From positions 1 through 9,555 of the forward strand of contig JAEZEY010000155.1 in assembly GCA_023432845.1 (NCBI GenBank): 9,555 bases of DNA. Direction: 5' to 3'. Shown piece by piece: positions 1 to 6,226 of this stretch. The position numbers were made by a program, and so were the translations under genes. The notes beneath the pieces were generated by a model that was not told the DNA's origin, ran no database searches, and saw nothing but the letters and a program-made list of their open reading frames with translations. The DNA is from Pseudomonadota bacterium (GTDB lineage Bacteria; Pseudomonadota; Alphaproteobacteria; Rhizobiales; Xanthobacteraceae). The number at the start of each line of letters is the position of its first letter. The stretch's first letter is position 1.

Positions 1-251
1 GTCAGCATGATGATCGGCGCCTTGAAACCGCCCTTGCGCAGGATGCGCACCGCCTCGCGGCCATCGATGTCTGGCAGGCCGACATCCATCAGCACCAGGT
101 CGACCTGATCGCTCTTGGCGGTCTGCACGCCCTTGGTGCCGTTTTCGGCGGTGACGGTGTCGAACTCGTCATGCAGCGCCAACTGCTCGACCAGCGCTTC
201 CCGCAGTTCGGCATCGTCATCGACAATCAGCACGGTCCGCTTGCTGGGCAT
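1..251 (-). CDS. OmpR-type response regulator, N-terminal receiver domain (partial, C-terminus beyond window)
   Basis: Only the first 83 full codons plus two bases are present; the gene runs off the left edge. The sequence reads as a CheY-like receiver. It has an acidic cluster D11-D12-D13 after a hydrophobic first strand (VLIVDDD), the phosphoacceptor D56 in LVLMDVGLPDIDG, and the start of the fourth strand PIIMLT, ending at the conserved Thr84 (only AC of its codon is visible). The ATG at 249-251 is preceded by GAGGAG (263-268 on the plus strand, spacing 11). A DNA-binding winged-helix C-terminus is expected but cannot be seen. The wording around the phosphosite (VGLPDIDGREAVRILRK) resembles the alphaproteobacterial CenR/OtpR group of envelope regulators. 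That assignment is from memory and tentative. It is divergent from an L,D-transpeptidase gene, which would fit an envelope role, but this is inference. Confidence 0.9.
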   Translation of the reverse strand, partial: MPSKRTVLIVDDDAELREALVEQLALHDEFDTVTAENGTKGVQTAKSDQVDLVLMDVGLPDIDGREAVRILRKGGFKAPIIML

Positions 252-399
252 CGCTCGGCAGTCTCCTCACGGATCACGAACGGCATCTTATCGGCGCGGC
301 AAGGAATAGGAAATTCCCCGGGCCTTATCCATCCCGTATCGAAAAAGGCAAGTCGAAACTGGCATTTAGGTTCGAATCGCGGTTACGCTACCATCCGGA
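252..399. promoter_or_regulatory. Divergent intergenic region between response regulator and L,D-transpeptidase
   Basis: This 148-bp gap separates two divergent genes, so it should hold both promoters. It is visibly more AT-rich than the flanking genes between about 300 and 375. It contains a short palindrome GGAA-A-TTCC (309-317) followed directly by CCCGGG. I see no convincing -35/-10 pair. The Shine-Dalgarno GAGGAG of the minus-strand gene lies at 263-268. No strong Shine-Dalgarno precedes the plus-strand start, only CGGA next to the ATG. Confidence 0.5.
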
Positions 400-930
400 A
401 TGATCACCCGCACGCTTTCCACGCTCCACGTCCGCCGCCGCCCGGGCAATCCTCGCCAGGGCTGGCTGACCGCTGGCGCCGTCGTCCTGCCGGTCGCCAT
501 CGGTCGCGGCGGCGTCAAGGCCAACAAGCGCGAGGGCGACGGCGGCACGCCGCGCGGGACGTTCCGCCTGAAACGGCTGTGGTGGCGCGGCGAGCGCCAC
601 AGCCGGCCGCCGACCCTGCTGCCGTCGCGCCGCATCAAGACCGACGACGGCTGGTGCGAGGATCCGGCGTCGCGCAATTACAACCAGCCGGTCAAGGTGC
701 CGCCCGGCTCCAGCACCGACCGCTTGGCGCGCACCGACCACCTTTATGACTTCATTATCGAACTCGACCACAACACCCGGCCGCGGGTCGCCGGCCGCGG
801 CAGCGCCGTCTTCATTCACGCCGCGCGGCCGCAATTCGCACCCACCGCCGGCTGCGTCGCGCTCGACATTCATGCCTTGCGCAAGCTCCTCGGCCGGCTC
901 GGTCCGCGCACGCGCATCGTGGTTGAATAA
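400..930 (+). CDS. L,D-transpeptidase family protein (YkuD fold), 176 aa
   Basis: YkuD-fold enzymes form 3-3 peptidoglycan cross-links or attach or release envelope proteins, using a catalytic cysteine. The family hallmarks visible here are the KREGDGGTPRGTF segment (43-55), matching the conserved G-D-G-x-TP-x-G-F strand, and the catalytic block FIHAA (138-142, His140) followed by PTAGCVAL (148-155, Cys152). The 12-residue His-Cys spacing and the AGC context fit the short COG3786-type subgroup better than the SHGC-type ErfK/YbiS proteins. The N-terminus (ITRTLSTLHVRRRPG) shows no signal peptide or lipobox. The hydrophobic stretch at 23-34 looks like a core strand, not a membrane anchor. No SPOR, LysM or other binding domain is present. 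The protein is very basic. The nearest alternative explanation is a YkuD-fold hydrolase or amidase. I am confident of the fold, less so of the substrate or location. Confidence 0.88.
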   Translation: MITRTLSTLHVRRRPGNPRQGWLTAGAVVLPVAIGRGGVKANKREGDGGTPRGTFRLKRLWWRGERHSRPPTLLPSRRIKTDDGWCEDPASRNYNQPVKVPPGSSTDRLARTDHLYDFIIELDHNTRPRVAGRGSAVFIHAARPQFAPTAGCVALDIHALRKLLGRLGPRTRIVVE

Positions 931-1005
931 CCGTTAAGCGCCGCCGCTACGCTTCCTTAAGCATGGCGGGCGGCCGTCCACTCGGGCGGCGTTCATTTTA
1001 ACGGT
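930..1005. repeat. Imperfect long inverted repeat / stem-loop between L,D-transpeptidase and HerA-like gene
   Basis: ACCGTTAA (930-937) is the exact reverse complement of TTAACGGT (998-1005). Just inside it, CGCCGCC (939-945) is the exact reverse complement of GGCGGCG (985-991). A folded transcript could form a stem of about 15 pairs, interrupted by one base on the left and six on the right, enclosing a 39-nt GC-rich loop. The left arm starts on the last base of the preceding stop codon. No T-run follows the right arm on the plus strand, so it is not a classical intrinsic terminator. It could end transcription by a factor-dependent route, stabilise the mRNA 3' end, or be a leader structure for the downstream ATPase gene. 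Confidence 0.45.
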
Positions 1006-1074
1006 CATCCCATCGGGTCCTGTTATTTGATGTTCCGGGCGGGCGTTTCACGTCCCACAAAGCAGACACGCCCC

Positions 1075-1078
1075 GAGG
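1075..1078 (+). promoter_or_regulatory. Shine-Dalgarno GAGG deciding the HerA-like start
   Basis: GAGG lies five bases before the ATG at 1084 and is the only good ribosome-binding site near the start of the long reading frame. Two in-frame upstream starts (TTG at 1027, ATG at 1030) lack such a site. They would add a charged, polar stretch (RAGVSRPTKQTRPEAD) not expected before the first barrel strand of the domain. Confidence 0.7.
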
Positions 1079-1083
1079 CGGAT

Positions 1084-3060
1084 ATGGACAGCATTCTTCC
1101 CACCGGCATTTCATCGTCGTCGCAGCCGCTCGGCCGCGTCATCGCCGTCAACGGCGCGCAGGCCAGCGTCGATATCAACGGGCGCGCCCTCGGCACGGAA
1201 ACGCCGACGGTCGGCAAGTTCATGGCGCTGACGACGGCGAAGGCACTGATCGTCGCGCTGATCACCGACGTCAGCGAAGAGCCGGTTGCGGGCGCCAGCG
1301 GCAGCGCCGCCTACCGCAAGATCGCGCATCTCGACCTCATCGGCGAGATCAAGACCATCGACGGTGTCCAGCGCTTCCAGCGCGGCGTCGCCGAGTACCC
1401 CAATATCGGCGATCAGGCCGCCATGCTCGGCGAGCGCGAATTGCGTTTCGTCTACGGCGCCGCCGACGGCAACCACGCCTATATCGGCGATCTGCAACAG
1501 AACGCGAAGATCGGCGTCCACATCGACATCGACAATCTCGTCAGTCGCCACTTCGCCATCCTCGGCACCACCGGCGTCGGCAAGTCGAACGGCGTCGCCA
1601 TCATCCTGCAGAAGATTCTCGAGACCCGCCCGAACCTCCGCATCTTCCTGGTTGATCCGCACAACGAATACGGTCGCTGTTTCGGTGACAAGGCCAACGT
1701 ACTCAATCCGCGCAACCTGCGCCTGCCGTTCTGGCTGTTCAATTTCGAGGAAACGATCGACGCCTTCTTCGGCGGCCGGCCCGGCATCGAAGAGGAAGTC
1801 GAGATTCTTGCCGAGGTTATTCCCCTCGCCAAGAGCGCCTACCTGCAGCTGCGCAGCGGTGGCGGCGGCAACAACGGTCTGCTGACCAAGAAGAAAGAAA
1901 CGCGCGACTTCGGCTTCACCGCCGACACGCCGGTGCCTTATCGCATCGAGGATCTCATTGGCCTGCTCGACGAGCGCATGGGCAAACTGGAGAACCGCTC
2001 GCGCGCGACCGTCTATCATCGCCTGATCGGCCGCATCCAGACCTTCCGCAATCACCCGCGCTACGCCTTCATGTTCGAGAACGCGAACATCGGCGGCGAC
2101 ACCATGGCGGAAATTCTCGGCTCGTTGTTCCGCCTGCCGCCTAACGGCAAGCCGATGACGGTGATGCAGCTCGCCGGCTTCCCTGCCGAGGTCGTCGACT
2201 CAGTCGTGTCGGTGCTGTGCCGCATGGCCTTCGACTTCGGCCTGTGGAGCGATGGCGTCGCGCCACTCCTCTTTGTCTGCGAAGAAGCGCATCGCTACGC
2301 GCCCGCCGACAAGAAGATCGGCTTCGGCCCGACCAAGCGGGCGCTGTCGCGCATCGCCAAGGAAGGCCGCAAGTACGGCGTTTTCCTCGGCCTCGTCACC
2401 CAGCGTCCGGCCGAGATCGACACCACCATCATCTCGCAATGCTCGACCTTGTTCGTCATGCGCCTCGCGAGCGAAGGCGACCAGAAGCTGATTCGCTCGG
2501 CGGTGTCGGACGCCGCGGCCAGCCTGCTCGATTTCATTCCCTCGCTCGGCACCCGCGAAGTCTTCGCCTTCGGCGCCGGCGTGGCGCTGCCGACGCGCAT
2601 GCGCTTCCTCGAGCTTCCCGCCGACAAGCGGCCGAACAGCGAAGCGTCGGGCTCGACGCAATCCCAGGCCGGACTCAGCATGGACCGCGACCTCCTGACG
2701 TCGGTCATCGATCGCTGGCGCAGCGCCAGCATGAGCCAGCGCATCACCGACGATCTCTACGACGACGGCGGCTCGCCGTTCGACACGCCGCCGCTGCAAC
2801 CCGCCCAGCCGGCAGCCTATCAGCCATCGCAGCCCGTGGCGCCGGTGCCGACGCCGCCCAATCTCGGCTCGCAATATGTGCAGGCGCCGGCCCCGTCTTA
2901 TGCACCGGTCACCGCGGCGCCCTACACCGCACAACCGGCCGCACCGGCGCAGCGTCCGGATTCCTTGCGCTCGAGCCTGTTGAAGAAGCCGCTCGACCAG
3001 CTCGGCGGCGGCAACGCCGGCACACCGAACAAGCCGATCCTGCCGTCGCGGTTTCGCTAA
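1084..3060 (+). CDS. HerA/DUF87-type ATP-binding protein with HAS-barrel and proline-rich tail, 658 aa
   Basis: HerA-type ATPases are hexameric RecA-fold motors of the FtsK/HerA superfamily that translocate along DNA. The N-terminus (about 10-105; PLGRVIAVNGAQASVDI) fits the HAS-barrel. Walker A is GTTGVGKS (161-168), in the HerA-style context ISRHFAILGTTGVGKSNG, with ISRHF seen here as VSRHF. Walker B is LLFVCEEAHRYAP with the acidic pair E400-E401. A TQRPAEID segment (439-446) followed by ISQCSTLFVMRL is the diagnostic sensor and arginine region of this family. The ATPase core ends around residue 520. A linker helix follows (533-556, MDRDLLTSVIDRW), then a disordered tail (564-658) rich in Pro, Ala and Gln, ending in a basic PILPSRFR. 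No NurA nuclease gene is visible beside it. The function in proteobacteria is poorly defined; DNA repair or processing is an inference from archaeal HerA. It stands alone on its strand and meets the next gene tail to tail. Confidence 0.92.
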   Translation: MDSILPTGISSSSQPLGRVIAVNGAQASVDINGRALGTETPTVGKFMALTTAKALIVALITDVSEEPVAGASGSAAYRKIAHLDLIGEIKTIDGVQRFQRGVAEYPNIGDQAAMLGERELRFVYGAADGNHAYIGDLQQNAKIGVHIDIDNLVSRHFAILGTTGVGKSNGVAIILQKILETRPNLRIFLVDPHNEYGRCFGDKANVLNPRNLRLPFWLFNFEETIDAFFGGRPGIEEEVEILAEVIPLAKSAYLQLRSGGGGNNGLLTKKKETRDFGFTADTPVPYRIEDLIGLLDERMGKLENRSRATVYHRLIGRIQTFRNHPRYAFMFENANIGGDTMAEILGSLFRLPPNGKPMTVMQLAGFPAEVVDSVVSVLCRMAFDFGLWSDGVAPLLFVCEEAHRYAPADKKIGFGPTKRALSRIAKEGRKYGVFLGLVTQRPAEIDTTIISQCSTLFVMRLASEGDQKLIRSAVSDAAASLLDFIPSLGTREVFAFGAGVALPTRMRFLELPADKRPNSEASGSTQSQAGLSMDRDLLTSVIDRWRSASMSQRITDDLYDDGGSPFDTPPLQPAQPAAYQPSQPVAPVPTPPNLGSQYVQAPAPSYAPVTAAPYTAQPAAPAQRPDSLRSSLLKKPLDQLGGGNAGTPNKPILPSRFR

Positions 3061-3675
3061 CTACTTCCTGCCGACCAGATCGATCAGCGCCGACAGCCCG
3101 GCATGGCCGGGGCCTTCATGGATTTCGGCGTCGTACTCGCGAACGTCGATCGACGTGAAATCGGCGAAGGCCGCTTCGAGCAGTTCGCGGGTATAGAGGT
3201 TCTCGAGCTTGCCCGGACCGCCGGTCTTGTACTCGAGCTGCTTGGGCCGATAGCCCTCGAGCAGCAGCAGACCGCCGGGCTTCAGCGCCTTCTTGATCCC
3301 TGTGAAGATCTTGGCGCGATCATCGGGAGCGGCGAACTGGAAGAAGATCGCGGCAATCACGTCGAACGCATTCGCCGGCCAGTCCCAGTTGATGATGTCG
3401 ACCTGCTCGACGCGCATGGTCACGCCGCGCGACGCGGCGAGCTTGCGCGCCTTGGCCTGCGCATTGGGCGAGAAATCGACCGACAGCACATCGAGGCCCT
3501 GCTCGGCAAGAAACACGCCGTTGCGGCCTTCGCCATCGGCGATGGCCAGCGCGCTCTGACCTTTGCGCAACAGAGATGCCTGCGCCTTGAGAAAGGCGTT
3601 CGGCTCGGTGCCGAAGCGATACTCGTCGCCGGCGAAGCGCTCCTGCCAGTGATCGAAGTCGGTCTTCTCGCTCAT
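3061..3675 (-). CDS. Class I SAM-dependent methyltransferase, 204 aa
   Basis: The fold is the Rossmann-like class I methyltransferase, close in style to TehB/thiopurine-methyltransferase-like proteins. The N-terminal motif EYRFGTEPN (18-26) is typical of that small-molecule subgroup. Motif I is ADGEGRNG (46-53), the SAM-binding glycine loop. Motif II is VDFS (66-69), with D67 expected to bind the ribose hydroxyls. Later come the DII-W segment, IAAIFFQF and LKPGGLLLLEGY (motif post-III). Neither substrate nor product can be told from sequence; tellurite or thiol methylation is only a family-level possibility. The start is the ATG at 3673-3675, which overlaps the yggS stop as ATGA with GGAG just upstream, so translation is probably coupled. 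Longer in-frame upstream sequence merely reads through yggS in another frame. The stop directly abuts the stop of the convergent HerA-like gene. Confidence 0.93.
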   Translation of the reverse strand: MSEKTDFDHWQERFAGDEYRFGTEPNAFLKAQASLLRKGQSALAIADGEGRNGVFLAEQGLDVLSVDFSPNAQAKARKLAASRGVTMRVEQVDIINWDWPANAFDVIAAIFFQFAAPDDRAKIFTGIKKALKPGGLLLLEGYRPKQLEYKTGGPGKLENLYTRELLEAAFADFTSIDVREYDAEIHEGPGHAGLSALIDLVGRK

Positions 3676-4367
3676 GTCTCCGATCCCCTGAACGGCGGCC
3701 GCGAACCAAAGATGGCGCTGCCGACCCGAACATGCGTAGCGCCGAGCGCAATGGCGTCGGCAAAGTCCGAGCTCATGCCCATCGACAGCAATTTCAGTCC
3801 GTTGCGCTGCGCGATCTTGGCGGTAAGCGCGAAATGCGGCCCCGGCGCGTCCTCGACCGGCGGAATGCACATCAGGCCCGCGATGGTAAGGCCGTAGACC
3901 TCGGAGCAGGCTTTGATGAAGGCGTCGGCATCCTGCGGCAACACGCCGGCCTTCTGCGGCTCGGCGCCGGTATTGATCTGCACGAACAAGGTCGGCGACT
4001 TGAAGGTCGGCGTCTTGCCGGCCTTGTCGATCTCCTTGGCCAGCGCCTCGCACAGGCTGGCGCGATCGACAGAATGGATGGCGTCGAACAGCGCGACCGC
4101 TTCCTTCGCCTTGTTCGACTGCAACGGGCCGACGAGATGGAGTTCGATGCCCGGATATGTCTCGATCAGCGCCGGCCATTTGGCCTTGGCTTCCTGCACC
4201 CGGTTCTCGCCGAATACGCGCTGGCCGGCTTCGATCACCGGCACGATGTCTTCCGCCGGAAACGTCTTCGACACCGCGACCAGAGTGACGCTCGCCGGAT
4301 CGCGCCCCGCGTCCTTGCAGGCGCGCGCGATCTCGGTGCGGACGTGAAGCAGGCTTGCAGTGGTCAT
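3672..4367 (-). CDS. yggS: YggS/PLPBP family pyridoxal 5'-phosphate-binding homeostasis protein, 231 aa
   Basis: YggS (PROSC/PipY) proteins are single-domain TIM-barrel PLP carriers with no known catalytic activity. They buffer vitamin B6 and affect amino-acid and keto-acid balance. Visible hallmarks are the PLP lysine K34 in LVAVSK (29-34), FGENRVQEA after the second strand, HLVGPLQSNKAKEAV, FVQINTGAEPQKAG, GLTIAGLMCIPP, and the phosphate-binding C-terminal strands SMGMSSDF (195-202) and RVGSAIFG (214-221). The length is normal for the family (about 225-235). The start is the ATG at 4365-4367, because MTTASLLHVRTEIARA matches the expected first helix. Upstream in-frame codons up to 4475 run into an intergenic repeat. 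No strong Shine-Dalgarno precedes it. It is first in a two-gene unit with the methyltransferase and divergent from a receiver gene. Confidence 0.96.
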   Translation of the reverse strand: MTTASLLHVRTEIARACKDAGRDPASVTLVAVSKTFPAEDIVPVIEAGQRVFGENRVQEAKAKWPALIETYPGIELHLVGPLQSNKAKEAVALFDAIHSVDRASLCEALAKEIDKAGKTPTFKSPTLFVQINTGAEPQKAGVLPQDADAFIKACSEVYGLTIAGLMCIPPVEDAPGPHFALTAKIAQRNGLKLLSMGMSSDFADAIALGATHVRVGSAIFGSRPPFRGSET

Positions 4368-4370
4368 TCT

Positions 4371-4460
4371 GTCATGACCGGGGCGTGTCCCGGCCGTCCC
4401 GATCGAAAGGCGATGCTCCTGCCTATCCAAGCGGGCTCGCCGGGACAAGCCCGACAACGA
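4371..4460. repeat. REP-like palindromic intergenic element (Bradyrhizobium-relative style)
   Basis: Two GC-rich arms face each other. The left arm (4371-4400) begins GTCATGACCGGGGCGTGTCC, and the right arm (4431-4460) contains CCGGGACAAGCCCG. TGTCCCGG (4386-4393) is the exact reverse complement of CCGGGACA (4440-4447), and CGGGCT (4432-4437) pairs with AGCCCG (4448-4453). The wording, GTCATG followed by a CCGGG...TGTCCCGG core and a mirrored partner, recalls the abundant repetitive extragenic palindromes of Bradyrhizobium and Rhodopseudomonas. This copy looks decayed, with an asymmetric right arm. It lies in the yggS upstream region, so it would be part of the yggS leader or promoter. Confidence 0.6.
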
Positions 4461-4521
4461 GGCGGGGCAGGCCACAGCGCCTGGCCCCGATTCTGCCGCA
4501 GGCCAGCCATGATGCGCCGAT

Positions 4522-4551
4522 ACACAGCCGAAGATGCGCCGGCCGCTGTGT
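4522..4551. promoter_or_regulatory. Inverted repeat upstream of receiver gene (candidate operator)
   Basis: ACACAGC (4522-4528) and GCTGTGT (4545-4551) are exact reverse complements separated by 16 bases, so the centres of the two half-sites are 23 bp apart, about two helical turns. An AT-rich patch CTTATTTAAAT follows directly (4552-4562) and could hold a -10 element of the receiver gene at 4580. A dimeric regulator site overlapping the promoter is possible, and a 5'-leader hairpin is an alternative. No matching -35 hexamer was found. Confidence 0.35.
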
Positions 4552-4579
4552 CTTATTTAAATGCCGGCCAGGGGAGTTG

Positions 4580-5011
4580 ATGCGACAAGCCTTTGGGGTT
4601 CCGCGCAGGAACCGGGAGGGAATTGTCATCGTGCCAAGTTCGGAACGTCCGCTCGCGGGCAAGCGCGGCCTCGTGGTGGACGATGAATTCCTCATCGTGC
4701 TCGATCTCGAAGCGTTGCTTGCGGACTCAGGTGCGGAAATCGTTTGTCAGGGCAGCTCCGACAAGGCACGCGCCGCGCTCGATGAAGGGACGTTCGATTT
4801 CGCCATCGTCGATCTGCATATCGGCAACGGCATCGATGGCGGGCTTTCGGTCGCTACGCTGCTCCACGAGCGCGGCATCCCCTTTATCTTCCTGAGCGGC
4901 GTCTCCAGCAACGATCCGCAAGTCACGCGCTTCAATGCGCCGCTGGTGGAAAAGCCCTATCGGCCGGAGGCGCTGGTCGAGACGATCCGGCGACTTCTGG
5001 ACAAGCAATAG
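4580..5011 (+). CDS. Receiver-only (single-domain) response regulator, 143 aa
   Basis: The whole protein is one CheY-like receiver with no output domain. Positions 34-36 are the acidic patch DDE in LVVDDEFLIVLDLE. D78 in FAIVDLHIGNGIDGG is the expected phosphoacceptor. S106 in FIFLSGV takes the place of the conserved Thr/Ser, and K125 in VEKPY is the conserved lysine. The sequence style (LAGKRGLVVDDEFLIVLDLE, then ERGIPFIFLSGV) matches small alphaproteobacterial receivers that work with HWE/HisKA_2 kinases. Such proteins usually act by protein contact or as phosphate sinks. Two starts are possible: ATG 4580, with AGGGGAG at 4570-4576 but short spacing, or GTG 4631 (126 aa), with GGAGG at 4615-4619 and 11-base spacing. 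The shorter form starts nearer the domain. No partner kinase lies in the window. It ends 9 bp from the convergent adaptor gene. Confidence 0.88.
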   Translation: MRQAFGVPRRNREGIVIVPSSERPLAGKRGLVVDDEFLIVLDLEALLADSGAEIVCQGSSDKARAALDEGTFDFAIVDLHIGNGIDGGLSVATLLHERGIPFIFLSGVSSNDPQVTRFNAPLVEKPYRPEALVETIRRLLDKQ

Positions 5012-5020
5012 ACAAGACCC

Positions 5021-6223
5021 TCAATCGCGCGGCTCGATGCGCACGCCGTCGGTCACGCGATCGCCCGGATGCAGGACGACCTGCTCACCCGCCTTGAGCC
5101 CTTCGACGACCCGGGCCGCACGGAGATTGCGCTCGGCGATGCTGACCGGACGCCGCTCGGCGCGGCCGCTCGCCGCCACGAACACCGCCCAGTTGTCGCC
5201 CTGCCTGAACAGCGCGCCCAGCGGCACCAGCAGGCCTTCGCCGCGCCAGATCGCGACCCGCGCCACAACGCGAAAACCGTGGCCAAGCTTTTGCCAAGCC
5301 TCGGGCGGCCCGGTGAAATCCAGGATCACCTTGACGCGCTGCTCCTCGATGCCGAGCGCGGAGACCTTTGTGAAGCCGGTCGGCTCGATCCGCGTGACCT
5401 TCGCATCGAGCGTCACGTCGCCGCCCCAGCTTTCGATTCGCGCCGGATCGCCCGGCTTGATGCGCACGGCATCGCGCGACAGGAAATCGACCGCGATTTC
5501 GAGATCGCGCGGATCGCCGAGCTCGATGAGCGGCGCCCCCGGCTGCACCACCTGCTCACTCTTGGCGATGATCCTGAGCACGCGGCCGTCGATCGGCGAG
5601 CGCACATCGACGCAGCAGGCCGCCGACGGCGCCGCCGCCATCCCCGGCTGGATCATGCGTGCCTTGGCGCTTTCCAGTTCGCGCTTGCGTACTTCCAGCG
5701 TGGCGATGGCGCTGGCGACCGCGGCTTCCGCCGAATCGACGTCGAGCTTCGCTTTCTCGAGCGCGCGGGCAGAGATGGTGTGGCTTGTAGCCAGCTCTTC
5801 GGCCCGCCGCAGGTCGCTCTTGGTGAATTCAAGTTGAGACCTGGCTTGCTTGATCTGAGCTTCAGCCAGATCGACCGCCGCCTGCGCGGCCTGGACCGCG
5901 GCTTCGTTGACGCGCTGCGTACGCACATCGAGAAAGGTCGGATCGGTCGGCTCAATCGACGCGACGATGGATTTGTCCGCCGTCACGTCGTCGCCTTCTT
6001 CGCGCATCGTGCGGCGCATCTTGCCGCCGATCGGCGCGGACACCGTATAGACCTCGCGGATGCGGGTGATGCCCTCGTCCTCGACCGTCACTTCGAGCGG
6101 CCCGGTTGCGACCGTCGCGAGATCGACAGGCACCGGCTGAGGCAGCAGCGCCCACACGATCAGGCCGACGATCCCCAACCCGATCAGTGCCGCGACAGCA
6201 CGTCTGAAGGTCTTGCCGAACAC
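5021..6223 (-). CDS. HlyD/RND-type periplasmic adaptor (membrane fusion protein), 400 aa
   Basis: Periplasmic adaptors bridge an inner-membrane pump to an outer-membrane channel. One N-terminal membrane anchor is visible (about 10-27), without a lipobox. It is followed by the first half of a lipoyl-like domain (VYTVSAPIGGKMRRTMREEGDDV, about 58-80, split here by VSAPIGG), then a long helical hairpin (about 104-195) rich in Ala, Glu and Lys. Next come the returning lipoyl half VRSPIDGRVLRI (from 207), the beta-barrel (about 225-300; GDPRDLEIAVDF) and a membrane-proximal C-terminus with VPLGALF. A Cys-Cys pair (203-204) precedes the second lipoyl strand. The start is GTG at 6221-6223, three bases after the permease stop. 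GAGGGAG just upstream inside the permease end serves as ribosome-binding site, so translation is coupled. No TolC-like gene is present nearby. Its substrate is unknown. Confidence 0.92.
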   Translation of the reverse strand: MFGKTFRRAVAALIGLGIVGLIVWALLPQPVPVDLATVATGPLEVTVEDEGITRIREVYTVSAPIGGKMRRTMREEGDDVTADKSIVASIEPTDPTFLDVRTQRVNEAAVQAAQAAVDLAEAQIKQARSQLEFTKSDLRRAEELATSHTISARALEKAKLDVDSAEAAVASAIATLEVRKRELESAKARMIQPGMAAAPSAACCVDVRSPIDGRVLRIIAKSEQVVQPGAPLIELGDPRDLEIAVDFLSRDAVRIKPGDPARIESWGGDVTLDAKVTRIEPTGFTKVSALGIEEQRVKVILDFTGPPEAWQKLGHGFRVVARVAIWRGEGLLVPLGALFRQGDNWAVFVAASGRAERRPVSIAERNLRAARVVEGLKAGEQVVLHPGDRVTDGVRIEPRD

Positions 6224-6226
6224 CGC

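Noticed and set aside
934..960. Two TTAA boxes suggesting a CtrA site
   Set aside because: They are 19 bases apart, not the 7 expected for TTAA-N7-TTAA.
1111..2055. 314-codon open frame on the minus strand inside the HerA-like gene
   Set aside because: Its translation is a low-complexity mix of Ala, Asp, Val and Glu that mirrors the ATPase codons. The plus-strand frame carries clear Walker motifs.
2217..3158. 313-codon open frame overlapping the HerA-like 3' half and the methyltransferase end
   Set aside because: Arg- and His-rich frame-shift shadow of two recognised genes, without any family motif.
1084..3675. HerA-like ATPase plus methyltransferase as a defence system
   Set aside because: The two genes are convergent, not an operon. 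The methyltransferase is a small-molecule type without DNA-methylase motifs and is paired with yggS, and no nuclease is present.
3061..4179. 372-codon minus-strand frame as an N-terminally extended methyltransferase
   Set aside because: The extra N-terminal part reads through yggS in the wrong frame and has no domain. The ATG at 3675 with ATGA overlap matches the family N-terminus.
4608..4633. GGAAC with CGTG 17 bases on, resembling an EcfG-type (general stress) promoter
   Set aside because: The -10 half is CGTG, not CGTT, and it lies inside the likely coding region of the receiver gene. It is too weak to claim, though it would fit if GTG 4631 were the true start.
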